Origin: Chromatiaceae bacterium
GTDB lineage: Bacteria; Pseudomonadota; Gammaproteobacteria; Chromatiales; Chromatiaceae
DNA: 6,461 nt
NCBI GenBank assembly: GCA_016880695.1
Contig: JAEHCY010000667.1
Location: forward strand, 1 to 6,461
Reading direction: 5' to 3'
This document shows positions 1 to 6,461 of this stretch, piece after piece. Made by a program: the position numbers and the translations under genes. How positions within the stretch are numbered: position 1 is the first letter of the stretch; every line of letters begins with the position of its first letter. The notes beneath the pieces are model-generated. The model ran no database searches, had not been told where the DNA came from, and worked only from the letters and a program-made list of their open reading frames with translations.

Positions 1-724
1 CCGCGGGGTCGATCTTCTTCAACACCCGGGCGATCTTGCTCAGTTCCTCCATCAGGTTGGTCTTGGTGTGCAACCGCCCGGCGGTATCGGCGATGAGCAC
101 GTCAAGGTGGCGCGCGCTGGCGGCGGCGAAGGCATCGTAGATCACCGCGGCGGCATCCGCGCCGCTGTGCTGGGCCACCACCGGTACCTGGTTGCGTTGT
201 CCCCAGACCTGCAACTGCTCCACCGCTGCCGCACGGAAGGTGTCGCCCGCGGCCAGCATGATACTGTTGCCTTCCTGCTGCAGCCGCCGGGCGAGCTTGC
301 CGATGGTGGTGGTCTTGCCGGCACCGTTCACGCCCACCATCAGAATCACCTGCGGGCGCCCCGGCTCGGGTTGTCCGACCGGCGCCTCGCAGCGCTTGAG
401 GATGCCGAGAAGCTCAGCCTTGAGGGCGGCGGTGAGTGCCTGGGGGTCGGAGAGCTCGCGGCGGTTCACCCGCGCGGTCAGCTCGGCGACGATCCGCGTG
501 GTGGCCTCCACCCCCACGTCCGCGGTCAACAACAGCGTCTCCAGCTCATCGAGGATGTCGGCATCGATGCTCTTGCGGCCCCGGAGCAATTGTCCGAGAC
601 GCTCGCCGAGTTGATCGCGGGAGCGGACCAGCCGACTCTTGAGTCGGGCGAACAGACCCTGATCTTGTGGTTCGGGAGCGATGCTCTCCGCTTGCGTCCG
701 CTTGGGTTTGCCGAAACCGAACAT
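1..724 (-). CDS. ftsY: FtsY, signal recognition particle receptor GTPase (partial, C-terminus cut by window edge)
   Basis: This is the SRP receptor, which binds Ffh-ribosome-nascent chain complexes at the inner membrane and hands them to SecYEG for co-translational insertion. The 241 visible residues begin MFGFGKPKR. A helical N domain spans about residues 25-110, followed by the G domain: P-loop GVNGAGKTTT at 131-140, DTFRAAA at 161-167 and DTAGR at 213-217. The TKLD motif and the rest of the G domain lie beyond the window. The ATG at 724 is chosen because MFGFGK is a common FtsY opening and an in-frame stop lies eight codons upstream. No clear Shine-Dalgarno sequence precedes it. The acidic A domain, about 200 residues in E. 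coli, is reduced here to roughly 20 mixed-charge residues. The gene is divergent from the M16 operon. Confidence 0.97.
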   Translation of the reverse strand, partial: MFGFGKPKRTQAESIAPEPQDQGLFARLKSRLVRSRDQLGERLGQLLRGRKSIDADILDELETLLLTADVGVEATTRIVAELTARVNRRELSDPQALTAALKAELLGILKRCEAPVGQPEPGRPQVILMVGVNGAGKTTTIGKLARRLQQEGNSIMLAAGDTFRAAAVEQLQVWGQRNQVPVVAQHSGADAAAVIYDAFAAASARHLDVLIADTAGRLHTKTNLMEELSKIARVLKKIDPA

Positions 725-915
725 GTGCGTGATGGTGCTCGAAGGCTAACTGCTCGGGCCCTTAGGGGGGCCTGGAACCTCGCAGGGTGCCGAAGGTCTC
801 TAGTGTGGACGCTCGCCTGCGCCAGCGCGGTTTGCCACAATGCCGTGGCCGGGACCACCAGCGGCATGCTAGCAAAACGGGATTCACAATTCACAACCTG
901 AAGGAACTGCTATTC
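725..915. promoter_or_regulatory. Divergent intergenic region between ftsY and the M16 operon
   Basis: This 191-bp spacer must hold the promoters for leftward ftsY and the rightward M16 genes, because both have their 5' ends here. I could not identify a convincing -35/-10 pair in either direction. Visible structure includes a small inverted repeat (GGCCC at 757-761 with GGGCC at 768-772) and a tandem repeat, ATTCACA twice, at 882-895. The second repeat ends just before the ribosome binding site of the first M16 gene. The regulatory role is inferred from gene orientation only. Confidence 0.5.
901..905 (+). promoter_or_regulatory. Ribosome binding site of the first M16 gene
   Basis: AAGGA lies ten bases before the ATG at 916. 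It decides the start, because no comparable site precedes the in-frame ATG at 787 and the protein from 916 opens directly with a signal peptide. Confidence 0.6.
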
Positions 916-2289
916 ATGATACGAGCCGCTACAGCGCTGCTCTGCACCCTTCTCCCGACACTCGCGCTCGCTAGCGGGCCGCGGGTGCAGGAGATGACCC
1001 TCGAAAACGGTCTTGCGGTCATCGTCAAGGAAGACCATCGGGCGCCCATCGTGACCTCCCAGGTCTGGTATCGGGTGGGCTCGAGCTATGAGCACAATGG
1101 TATTACCGGCATCTCCCATGTTCTCGAGCACATGATGTTCAAGGGCACGCAAAAGCATGGTCCGAATCAGTTCTCCCGCATCGTGGCGGCCAACGGTGGG
1201 GACGACAACGCCTTCACCGGGCGCGACTACACGGCGTATTACCAGAACCTGGCGAGCGACCGTCTCGAGGTGGCTTTCGAGCTGGAGGCCGACCGGATGC
1301 GCAATCTCAACCTCGCCGAGGAGGAGTTCGCCAAGGAGGTGGAGGTAGTCAAGGAGGAACGGCGCTTGCGTACCGAGGACGACCCCGAGTCCCTCACCTC
1401 CGAGCAGTTCAACGCGGTGGCCTATCTGGCGTCCCCCTATCGCATCCCGGTGATCGGTTGGGCCGGCGACCTGGAATCCCTCGCGGTGAGCGATCTCCAG
1501 CAGTGGTCTCGACAATGGTACGCGCCCAACAATGCCACCCTGGTGGTGGTGGGGGATGTGGCACCGGAGCGGGTGTTCGACCTCGCCCGCAAGCATTTCG
1601 GGCCACTGAAGGCGGAGGTGGTGTCGGAGGTGAAGGTGGGCACCGAGCCGGAGCAGCGAGGCGAGAAACGCATCGCGGTGAAAGCCCCGGCGCGGGAGCC
1701 CTACCTGGTCCTGGGCTACAAGGCCACAGCGGTGGGACACACCGAGGCGGATTGGGAGCCCTATGCGCTGGAGATGCTCGCCGAGATCCTCGATGGGGAC
1801 AGTGCCTCGCGCCTGAGCAAGAACCTGGTGCGGGGCTCGGAGGTGGCTGCTTCGGCCAATGCCGGCTACAGCGCCTTCAGCCGCCTACCGGGCATGCTGC
1901 TCCTGGAGGGCACCCCTGCCCAGGGACGCACTGCCGCCGAGCTGGAAGCGGCCCTGCGGGCGGAGGTGACCCGCTTGCGCGAGCAGCCCGTTAGCCCCGA
2001 GGAGCTCGAACGGGTCCGCGCCCAGGTGACCGCGGCCAAGATCTACGAGAAGGACTCGGTGTTCGCCCAGGCCATGCAGATCGGGCTGCTGGAAACCGTC
2101 GGCCTCGATTGGCGGCTCGGCGAGACCTATGTGGACCGGCTCTCGGCGGTGACGCCGGAGCAGGTGCAGGCGGTTGCCCGCAAGCACCTCTCCGACGACA
2201 ACCTGACGGTGGCGGTGCTCGATCCCCAGCCCCTCGAGGGCAAGGTGGAGCGGCAAGCGGCCGCGGGAGCTCGCCATGAGGTTCGTTAA
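916..2289 (+). CDS. Secreted M16 family zinc metallopeptidase, catalytic subunit (HxxEH present)
   Basis: This 457-residue protein is an M16B (processing-peptidase-like) metallopeptidase, predicted to act in the periplasm. Residues 1-19 form a signal peptide with a hydrophobic core and a likely cleavage after ALA. The inverted zinc motif HVLEH is at 68-72 (H68, catalytic E71, H72), with the third ligand expected at E147 or E148 in EVEVVKEE. The family motif NAFTGRDYTAYY is at 98-109. The C-terminal M16 domain follows from about residue 220. The R/Y pair usual in the partner domain is incomplete: R306 is present but the tyrosine position appears to be alanine. The start at 916 is chosen because AAGGA (901-905) lies ten bases upstream and it begins exactly at the signal peptide. 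An in-frame ATG at 787 would add 43 non-conserved residues. The gene overlaps the next M16 gene by 14 bp. The substrate is unknown. Confidence 0.93.
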   Translation: MIRAATALLCTLLPTLALASGPRVQEMTLENGLAVIVKEDHRAPIVTSQVWYRVGSSYEHNGITGISHVLEHMMFKGTQKHGPNQFSRIVAANGGDDNAFTGRDYTAYYQNLASDRLEVAFELEADRMRNLNLAEEEFAKEVEVVKEERRLRTEDDPESLTSEQFNAVAYLASPYRIPVIGWAGDLESLAVSDLQQWSRQWYAPNNATLVVVGDVAPERVFDLARKHFGPLKAEVVSEVKVGTEPEQRGEKRIAVKAPAREPYLVLGYKATAVGHTEADWEPYALEMLAEILDGDSASRLSKNLVRGSEVAASANAGYSAFSRLPGMLLLEGTPAQGRTAAELEAALRAEVTRLREQPVSPEELERVRAQVTAAKIYEKDSVFAQAMQIGLLETVGLDWRLGETYVDRLSAVTPEQVQAVARKHLSDDNLTVAVLDPQPLEGKVERQAAAGARHEVR

Positions 2290-3622
2290 GCCTGGCCGGA
2301 GATGGCTGCTGTGGGTTCTCTTGGGCCTGGTCGCCACGCCGCTATGGGCGGGGCCCCAGATACAGGAATGGAAGACCAGCAACGGCACCCGGGTGCTGTT
2401 TGTGCAGGCCCCCGAGCTACCGATCCTGGACGTGCAGGTGGTGTTCGATGCGGGCAGCGCTCGGGATGCGGCCACCCCTGGGCTGGCCTCCCTGACCAAC
2501 GCCCTGCTGAGCCAGGGGGCGGGGGAGTGGAGCGCGGACGCGATCGCCGAGCGGCTCGCCAAAGTGGGGGCACAGCTCGGTTCGGGGTCCCTGAGGGACA
2601 TGGCCTGGGTGTCGATGCGGACCCTGACCCGGGAGCCGGCGCTCGGGGTGGCGATGGAGACCCTCGCGGGGGTGGTCGCGCGACCGGCTTTCGCGCAGGA
2701 GGATTTCGAGCGGCTGCGCAAGTCCACCCTGGTCAGCCTGCGGCAGGACGAGCAGGAGCCCGGCAGCGTGGGGATGAAGGCACTCTATCGCCAGATCTAT
2801 GGCCAGCACCCCTACGCCAGCGATCCCGCGGGCACCCAAGCCAGTGTCGGGTCGCTGAAGGCCGCAGATCTGCGGGGATTTCATCAGCGCTACTACGTGG
2901 CCGCCAACGCGCTGGTGGTGATGGTGGGCGACCTCCGCCGCGAGCAGGCGGAGCGCATCGGTGCGGAGCTGGTCGCCGCTTTACCCGCCGGTGAGCGCGC
3001 TGGCCCAGTGCCCGCGGTGGCGGAACTTTCCGAGGGGAGCACCGAGCGGTTGGCGTTTCCCTCCACCCAGACCCACATCTACGCCGGCCAGCCCGGCATG
3101 CGGCGCGGCGATCCCGACTACTTCCCCCTCTACGTGGGGAACCATATCCTCGGTGGGAGCGGGCTGGTGTCGCTGCTGAGCGAGGAGGTGCGCGAGAAGC
3201 GGGGGCTTTCCTACAGCGTCTATAGCTCGTTTGTGCCCATGCGCGGTCTGGGGCCGTTTGTGCTCGGGCTGCAGACCAAGACCAGCCAGGCGGGCGAGGC
3301 GCAGAAGGTGCTGCTCGAGACCCTCTCGCGGTTCGCCGAGGGGGGGCCGAGCGAGGAGGAGCTCAAGGCGGCCAAGCAGAACATCACCGGCGGATTCCCC
3401 CTGCGCCTCGCCAGCAATAGCAAGATCGTGCAGAACCTGGCCTCCATCGGTTTCTACGGTCTGCCCCTCGACTACCTCGACCGTTTCAACGAGCGGGTCG
3501 AGGCAGTGACGGTGGAGCAGGTGCGCGACGCCTTCCACCGCCGCATCGATCCGCGCCGTCTGGCGGTGGTCATCGTGGGACCGAAGGACGACGGGGACAA
3601 GGTTGCTCGGGTTGAGGAGTGA
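2276..3622 (+). CDS. Secreted M16 family homologue lacking the zinc site (non-catalytic partner)
   Basis: This 448-residue M16B-type protein has a signal peptide (basic RFVKPGRR, then hydrophobic LLWVLLGLVA, probable cleavage after LWA near residue 25). Aligned by eye with the upstream peptidase, the HxxEH position reads ASLTN (71-75), so both histidines and the glutamate are gone and hydrolysis is not expected. It retains the second M16 signature, VREKRGLSYS near 305-314 (R306 and Y313), which in paired M16B enzymes contributes to substrate binding opposite the zinc site. This is the division of labour seen in mitochondrial processing peptidase and in bacterial M16B heterodimers. The ATG lies inside the end of the upstream gene (14-bp overlap), so translational coupling and a roughly equal ratio are likely. 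Heterodimer formation is inferred from sequence and context. Confidence 0.92.
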   Translation: MRFVKPGRRWLLWVLLGLVATPLWAGPQIQEWKTSNGTRVLFVQAPELPILDVQVVFDAGSARDAATPGLASLTNALLSQGAGEWSADAIAERLAKVGAQLGSGSLRDMAWVSMRTLTREPALGVAMETLAGVVARPAFAQEDFERLRKSTLVSLRQDEQEPGSVGMKALYRQIYGQHPYASDPAGTQASVGSLKAADLRGFHQRYYVAANALVVMVGDLRREQAERIGAELVAALPAGERAGPVPAVAELSEGSTERLAFPSTQTHIYAGQPGMRRGDPDYFPLYVGNHILGGSGLVSLLSEEVREKRGLSYSVYSSFVPMRGLGPFVLGLQTKTSQAGEAQKVLLETLSRFAEGGPSEEELKAAKQNITGGFPLRLASNSKIVQNLASIGFYGLPLDYLDRFNERVEAVTVEQVRDAFHRRIDPRRLAVVIVGPKDDGDKVARVEE

Positions 3623-4222
3623 GCCTGGCGTTCAGGCACGCGGCGCGGGCGAGGTCCGCATCATCGCCGGCCGGCTGCGCGGGCGGCGGCTCCACTTCCG
3701 CGCGCACCCAGGCCTGCGACCCACCGGGGACCGGGTACGGGAGACCCTGTTCAACTGGCTGGCACCTTTGATTGCGGGTGCCCGCTGCCTGGACCTCTTC
3801 GCCGGCAGCGGGGCTCTGGGTTTCGAGGCCGCCTCTCGCGGGGCGGCCGAGGTGGTGATGGTGGAGCAGGCGAGCGGCGCGGCGCGGAGCCTGCGGGCGA
3901 ATCGGGAGCGTCTCGGGGTGCGGGAGATTGTCGTGGTCCAGGACGATGCCCTGCGCTGGCTTGGGGGTCCCCCGCAGCCCTTCGATCTGGTGCTGCTCGA
4001 TCCCCCCTTCGCCCAAGGCCTGTTGCGGTTGTGCTGCGAGCGGCTCAGCGACGGCGGATGGTTGTGCCCGGGGGGGGCACTGGTCTACCTCGAGGCGGAT
4101 GTCCGCGGCGGACTCCCCGAGCTTCCCGCGGCCTGGCGTTGGTGGCGCGAGGGGCGGGCGGGTCAGGTCGCCTTCGGTCTGGCGCGCACGGACCGCGAGG
4201 CGGAAGGTAACCTATCGGTCGC

Positions 4223-4226
<4 letters not shown>
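3603..4226 (+). CDS. rsmD: RsmD, 16S rRNA (guanine-966-N2)-methyltransferase
   Basis: RsmD uses S-adenosylmethionine to methylate N2 of G966 in helix 31 of 16S rRNA during small-subunit assembly. The 207-residue product carries the family opening VRIIAGRLRGRRL (18-30), RPTGDRVRETLFNWL (39-53), SAM motif I LDLFAGSGALG (63-73) and the catalytic N-methyltransferase motif DPPF (133-136). Length fits the E. coli enzyme (about 198 residues). No ATG or GTG is available before the conserved domain. The start is TTG at 3603, or TTG at 3612, which AAGG (3599-3602) serves with better spacing. Either start overlaps the upstream M16 gene, so the gene is probably translated by coupling in that operon. The stop codon lies in the putative coaD promoter. 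Confidence 0.94.
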
Positions 4227-4749
<523 letters not shown>

Positions 4750-4811
4750 CATGCACCCCTCGAGAACCCCACCGATTTCCATCGAGAGAATCACGCTTGA
4801 GTAGGAGTTGA

Positions 4812-5075
<264 letters not shown>

Positions 5076-5115
5076 GACAGCCTCCCCATGGCCGCTCGGG
5101 CGTGCCTGCTGCCGG

Positions 5116-5138
5116 TGTGCCCGGTGCGGGAGGGCACA
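5116..5138 (+). terminator. Possible terminator-like hairpin after the ferredoxin gene
   Basis: TGTGCCC (5116-5122) and GGGCACA (5132-5138) form a perfect 7-bp stem with a nine-base loop, about 45 bp after the ferredoxin stop. No run of T follows, so it does not meet the classical intrinsic terminator pattern. It could be an mRNA-stabilising structure. Confidence 0.3.
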
Positions 5139-5228
5139 GCGCTTATGCCGCAGTAGGCCGGGGGTTGAGAACCAGGGCGATCGATACCAGCTTCCTCTCC
5201 ATAACACCCTCTGGAGTGCCACCGGTTC

Positions 5229-5262
5229 GGCGGTGAATACCGGTACCAACCGCGTCACCGCC
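5229..5262. repeat. Inverted repeat upstream of the Tim44-like gene
   Basis: GGCGGTGA (5229-5236) and TCACCGCC (5255-5262) are perfect 8-bp inverted arms separated by 18 bases. The loop contains the palindrome TACCGGTA (5239-5246). The element ends 67 bp before the Tim44-like start. It could be a leader hairpin, an operator or part of a terminator; no T-tract follows. The remainder of the 5070-5329 spacer shows no gene, and no confident promoter was found. Confidence 0.45.
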
Positions 5263-5329
5263 AAACCTTAACGCAGCAAAAATTTCGGGGCGTGGTAGTC
5301 CCGGCCAGGTATAGCGAGGTAGTGATGAG

Positions 5330-6190
5330 ATGAAACAGATAATTTGGTTCTTTGTCGGTTTGCTGGGGATTAGTCTCCTGACCCAAGGCGATGCGGAGGC
5401 CCGGCGTATGGGCGGAGGCTCGAATGTGGGCAAGCAGTACAGCGTTCCCGCTCAGCCAGCTCGTCCGGCGGGATCCCCGGCCACTGCCGCGACCCCCTCG
5501 AAGCCGATGTCGCCGGCCGGCGCGCCCGCGAGTGGCGCCTCCCGTTGGTTAGGTCCCTTGGCCGGCATCGCCGCCGGTGGGCTGCTGGCGGCGATGCTGT
5601 TCGGTGATGGCTTCGACGGCCTGCAGGTGCTGGATCTGCTCCTGTTCGCGGCGCTCGCGCTGGGTGCGGTCATGCTGTTCCGGCGCATGCGGCGCGGGGC
5701 GCCGCAGCTCGCGGGGGCCGGCGCCCTGGGAGGAGGCTACAGCCCGCCCGTGCCCAAGGATCTGCCGCTGGGGGCCAGCGGATCCGCCGCGCCGGCGGTG
5801 GGCTTTGATGCCCCCGCCTGGTTTGACGAGTCCGGGTTCGTGGGCGGGGCCAAGCGACATTTCGTCGCACTCCAGGCGGCCTGGGACCAGGGCGATCTTG
5901 GGAGCCTGCGCGAATACGCCACACCCGAGCTGTTAGATGAGCTCACCCGTGAGCGCACCCGCCTGGGTGCCGAGCGCCACGAGACCGAGGTGGTCACCCT
6001 AGAAGCGGCTCTCGCCGGTATTCGTCGCGACGGCGACCAGGTGGTGGCTAGCATCCTGTTCTCGGGGCTGATTCGCGAAGGGCACGGTGCCCGACCCGAG
6101 CCCTTCCGCGAGATCTGGCACGTTGCCCACGCCTGGGAGAGCGCCGCCGGCGACTGGCTCCTGACCGGGATCCAGCAGGTCAGCGACTGA
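5330..6190 (+). CDS. Tim44-like domain protein, membrane anchored
   Basis: This 286-residue protein belongs to the bacterial Tim44-like group; its function in bacteria is not established. Residues 1-24 are a signal peptide or anchor with probable cleavage after DAEA, followed by the Gly-rich ARRMGGGSNVGKQ typical of the family. A Pro/Ala-rich low-complexity linker covers about 38-70. Two hydrophobic segments follow, about 74-92 (LGPLAGIAAGGLLAAMLF) and 98-117, ending in the basic RRMRRG. After a second flexible linker (123-160) comes the Tim44-like/NTF2-like domain (about 165-286): FVALQAAWDQGDLGSLREYATPEL, then a beta-rich end with FREIWHVAHAWE. The start has only a weak GAGG (5315-5318), 11 bases upstream. 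The mitochondrial Tim44 link to import should not be transferred directly; a lipid- or protein-binding envelope role is only a guess. Confidence 0.85.
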   Translation: MKQIIWFFVGLLGISLLTQGDAEARRMGGGSNVGKQYSVPAQPARPAGSPATAATPSKPMSPAGAPASGASRWLGPLAGIAAGGLLAAMLFGDGFDGLQVLDLLLFAALALGAVMLFRRMRRGAPQLAGAGALGGGYSPPVPKDLPLGASGSAAPAVGFDAPAWFDESGFVGGAKRHFVALQAAWDQGDLGSLREYATPELLDELTRERTRLGAERHETEVVTLEAALAGIRRDGDQVVASILFSGLIREGHGARPEPFREIWHVAHAWESAAGDWLLTGIQQVSD

Positions 6191-6404
6191 TCGTTCGTCG
6201 GCAGCTTTCAGCCTTCTAGACCCTTACCCCGGCAGGGATCGCCGGGGTGCAGAGCCCAAGGAGGGGCCGCAACCCCCAGAACTTCTCCTGCGTTGTGACG
6301 CTTGCCGGTGGTTTGTCCCTTTCCACATCGAAGGGCCCGATGGCGGCAACAGCGGTTTTCAGAGCAGCGCACCCCCGCTGAGTGCCAGCCGGGCTTGCCC
6401 TCGC
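6191..6404. other. Convergent intergenic region with unexplained open frame and hairpins
   Basis: This 214-bp spacer holds no recognisable gene. On the minus strand an open frame runs from just past the mutM stop to a TAG at 6216-6218, in the mutM frame, without an ATG. Its middle (about 6225-6365) reads plausibly as protein (for example AAIGPFDVERDK and EKFWGLRPLLGL). It could be a remnant or a dispersed repeat. Hairpins occur at 6226-6248 and 6383-6416. Confidence 0.4.
6226..6248. terminator. Hairpin in the convergent Tim44-like / mutM spacer
   Basis: ACCCCGGC (6226-6233) and GCCGGGGT (6241-6248) form an 8-bp GC-rich stem with a seven-base loop, 36 bp after the Tim44-like stop. The position between convergent genes suits a bidirectional terminator. 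Neither strand has a T-run after the stem, so termination activity is doubtful. Confidence 0.35.
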
Positions 6405-6416
6405 TCAACGCTGGCA
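6383..6416 (-). repeat. Inverted repeat overlapping the 3' end of mutM
   Basis: TGCCAGC (6383-6389) and GCTGGCA (6410-6416) are perfect 7-bp arms around a 20-base loop that itself contains GGGCTTGCCC (6391-6400) and the mutM stop codon. In the mutM transcript this would fold over the end of the coding region. It may act in termination or mRNA protection; no T-tract is present. Confidence 0.35.
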
Positions 6417-6461
6417 GCAGGGGCAGTAGAAGCTCGAGCGCTGGCCGATGCGCTGCTGCTC
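6405..6461 (-). CDS. mutM: MutM, formamidopyrimidine-DNA glycosylase (partial, C-terminal end only)
   Basis: Only the last 18 codons and the stop (6405-6407) are visible. They read EQQRIGQRSSFYCPCCQR, the conserved end of Fpg/MutM, where GQRSTFYCPxCQ carries the last two zinc-finger cysteines. MutM excises 8-oxoguanine and formamidopyrimidines from oxidised DNA and nicks the abasic site. Here the CX2C pair reads CPCC, so there is a third cysteine where many homologues have Arg or another residue. The expected ligands remain in place. The gene runs leftward, convergent with the Tim44-like gene; mutM near coaD and the ferredoxin is also seen in Pseudomonas. The identification rests on a short but highly characteristic segment. 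Confidence 0.88.
   Translation of the reverse strand, partial: EQQRIGQRSSFYCPCCQR

Noticed and set aside
757..772. Inverted repeat GGCCC/GGGCC in the ftsY leader as an attenuator
   Set aside because: A five-base stem in a run of G and C is expected by chance, and no T-tract or leader peptide is visible.
68..901. Long plus-strand open frame opposite ftsY
   Set aside because: It lies antisense to a clear FtsY with all visible GTPase motifs, and its translation has the His/Gly/Arg-rich look of a GC-rich shadow frame.
787..915. Upstream in-frame ATG extending the first M16 peptidase by 43 residues
   Set aside because: The extension has no signal or conserved features and buries a good signal peptide that begins at 916 behind a proper ribosome binding site.
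910..1740. 276-codon minus-strand open frame inside the first M16 gene
   Set aside because: It is antisense to a protein with complete catalytic motifs; the composition (His, Leu, Gly, Arg) is that of a mirror frame in GC-rich DNA.
1885..2727. 280-codon minus-strand open frame across the M16 gene junction
   Set aside because: It covers two well-supported genes in antisense and shows no recognisable domain.
6208..6408. 66-codon minus-strand open frame with ATG after mutM
   Set aside because: It is Cys/Arg/Gly-rich and lacks a recognisable domain; the parallel frame without ATG reads more like protein, so this one was not called.

Overview
The window is a GC-rich, densely packed bacterial chromosome segment. 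The gene order is [ftsY] < > M16 peptidase – M16 homologue – rsmD – coaD – ferredoxin – Tim44-like > < [mutM]. This arrangement (signal-recognition receptor, M16 pair, RsmD, CoaD, YfhL-type ferredoxin, MutM) is a housekeeping neighbourhood familiar from gammaproteobacteria such as Pseudomonas. The ferredoxin closely resembles, from memory, the 2[4Fe-4S] ferredoxin of the purple sulfur bacterium Allochromatium vinosum. Together with the GC bias this suggests a Chromatiales-like gammaproteobacterium. That placement is an inference; no search was run.

Left edge (1-724, minus): the N-terminal 241 codons of ftsY, cut by the window edge after the G3 motif. A 191-bp divergent spacer separates it from the rightward genes. 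Centre left (916-4226, plus): two secreted or periplasmic M16 proteins overlap by 14 bp. The first carries the zinc-binding HxxEH motif; the second has lost it but keeps the R/Y signature, the arrangement expected of a catalytic/non-catalytic heterodimer. rsmD (16S rRNA G966 methyltransferase) overlaps the end of the second gene and probably starts at TTG, so the three look like one translationally coupled operon.

Centre right (4223-5069): coaD (phosphopantetheine adenylyltransferase) has a plausible extended -10 promoter of its own that begins on the rsmD stop codon. A small 2[4Fe-4S] ferredoxin follows. Right (5070-6461): a 260-bp spacer with several inverted repeats, a membrane-anchored Tim44-like protein, a 214-bp convergent spacer with hairpins and an unexplained open frame, and the last 18 codons of mutM on the minus strand, including the end of its zinc finger.

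The segment mixes protein targeting (FtsY), envelope proteolysis (M16 pair), ribosome modification (RsmD), CoA synthesis (CoaD), electron transfer (ferredoxin) and DNA repair (MutM). Apart from the M16 pair, the genes are linked more by conserved order than by a shared pathway. I found no CRISPR array, tRNA, rRNA, insertion sequence or defence system. The least explained material is the 6191-6404 spacer, the hairpin-rich 5070-5329 spacer and the role of the Tim44-like protein.
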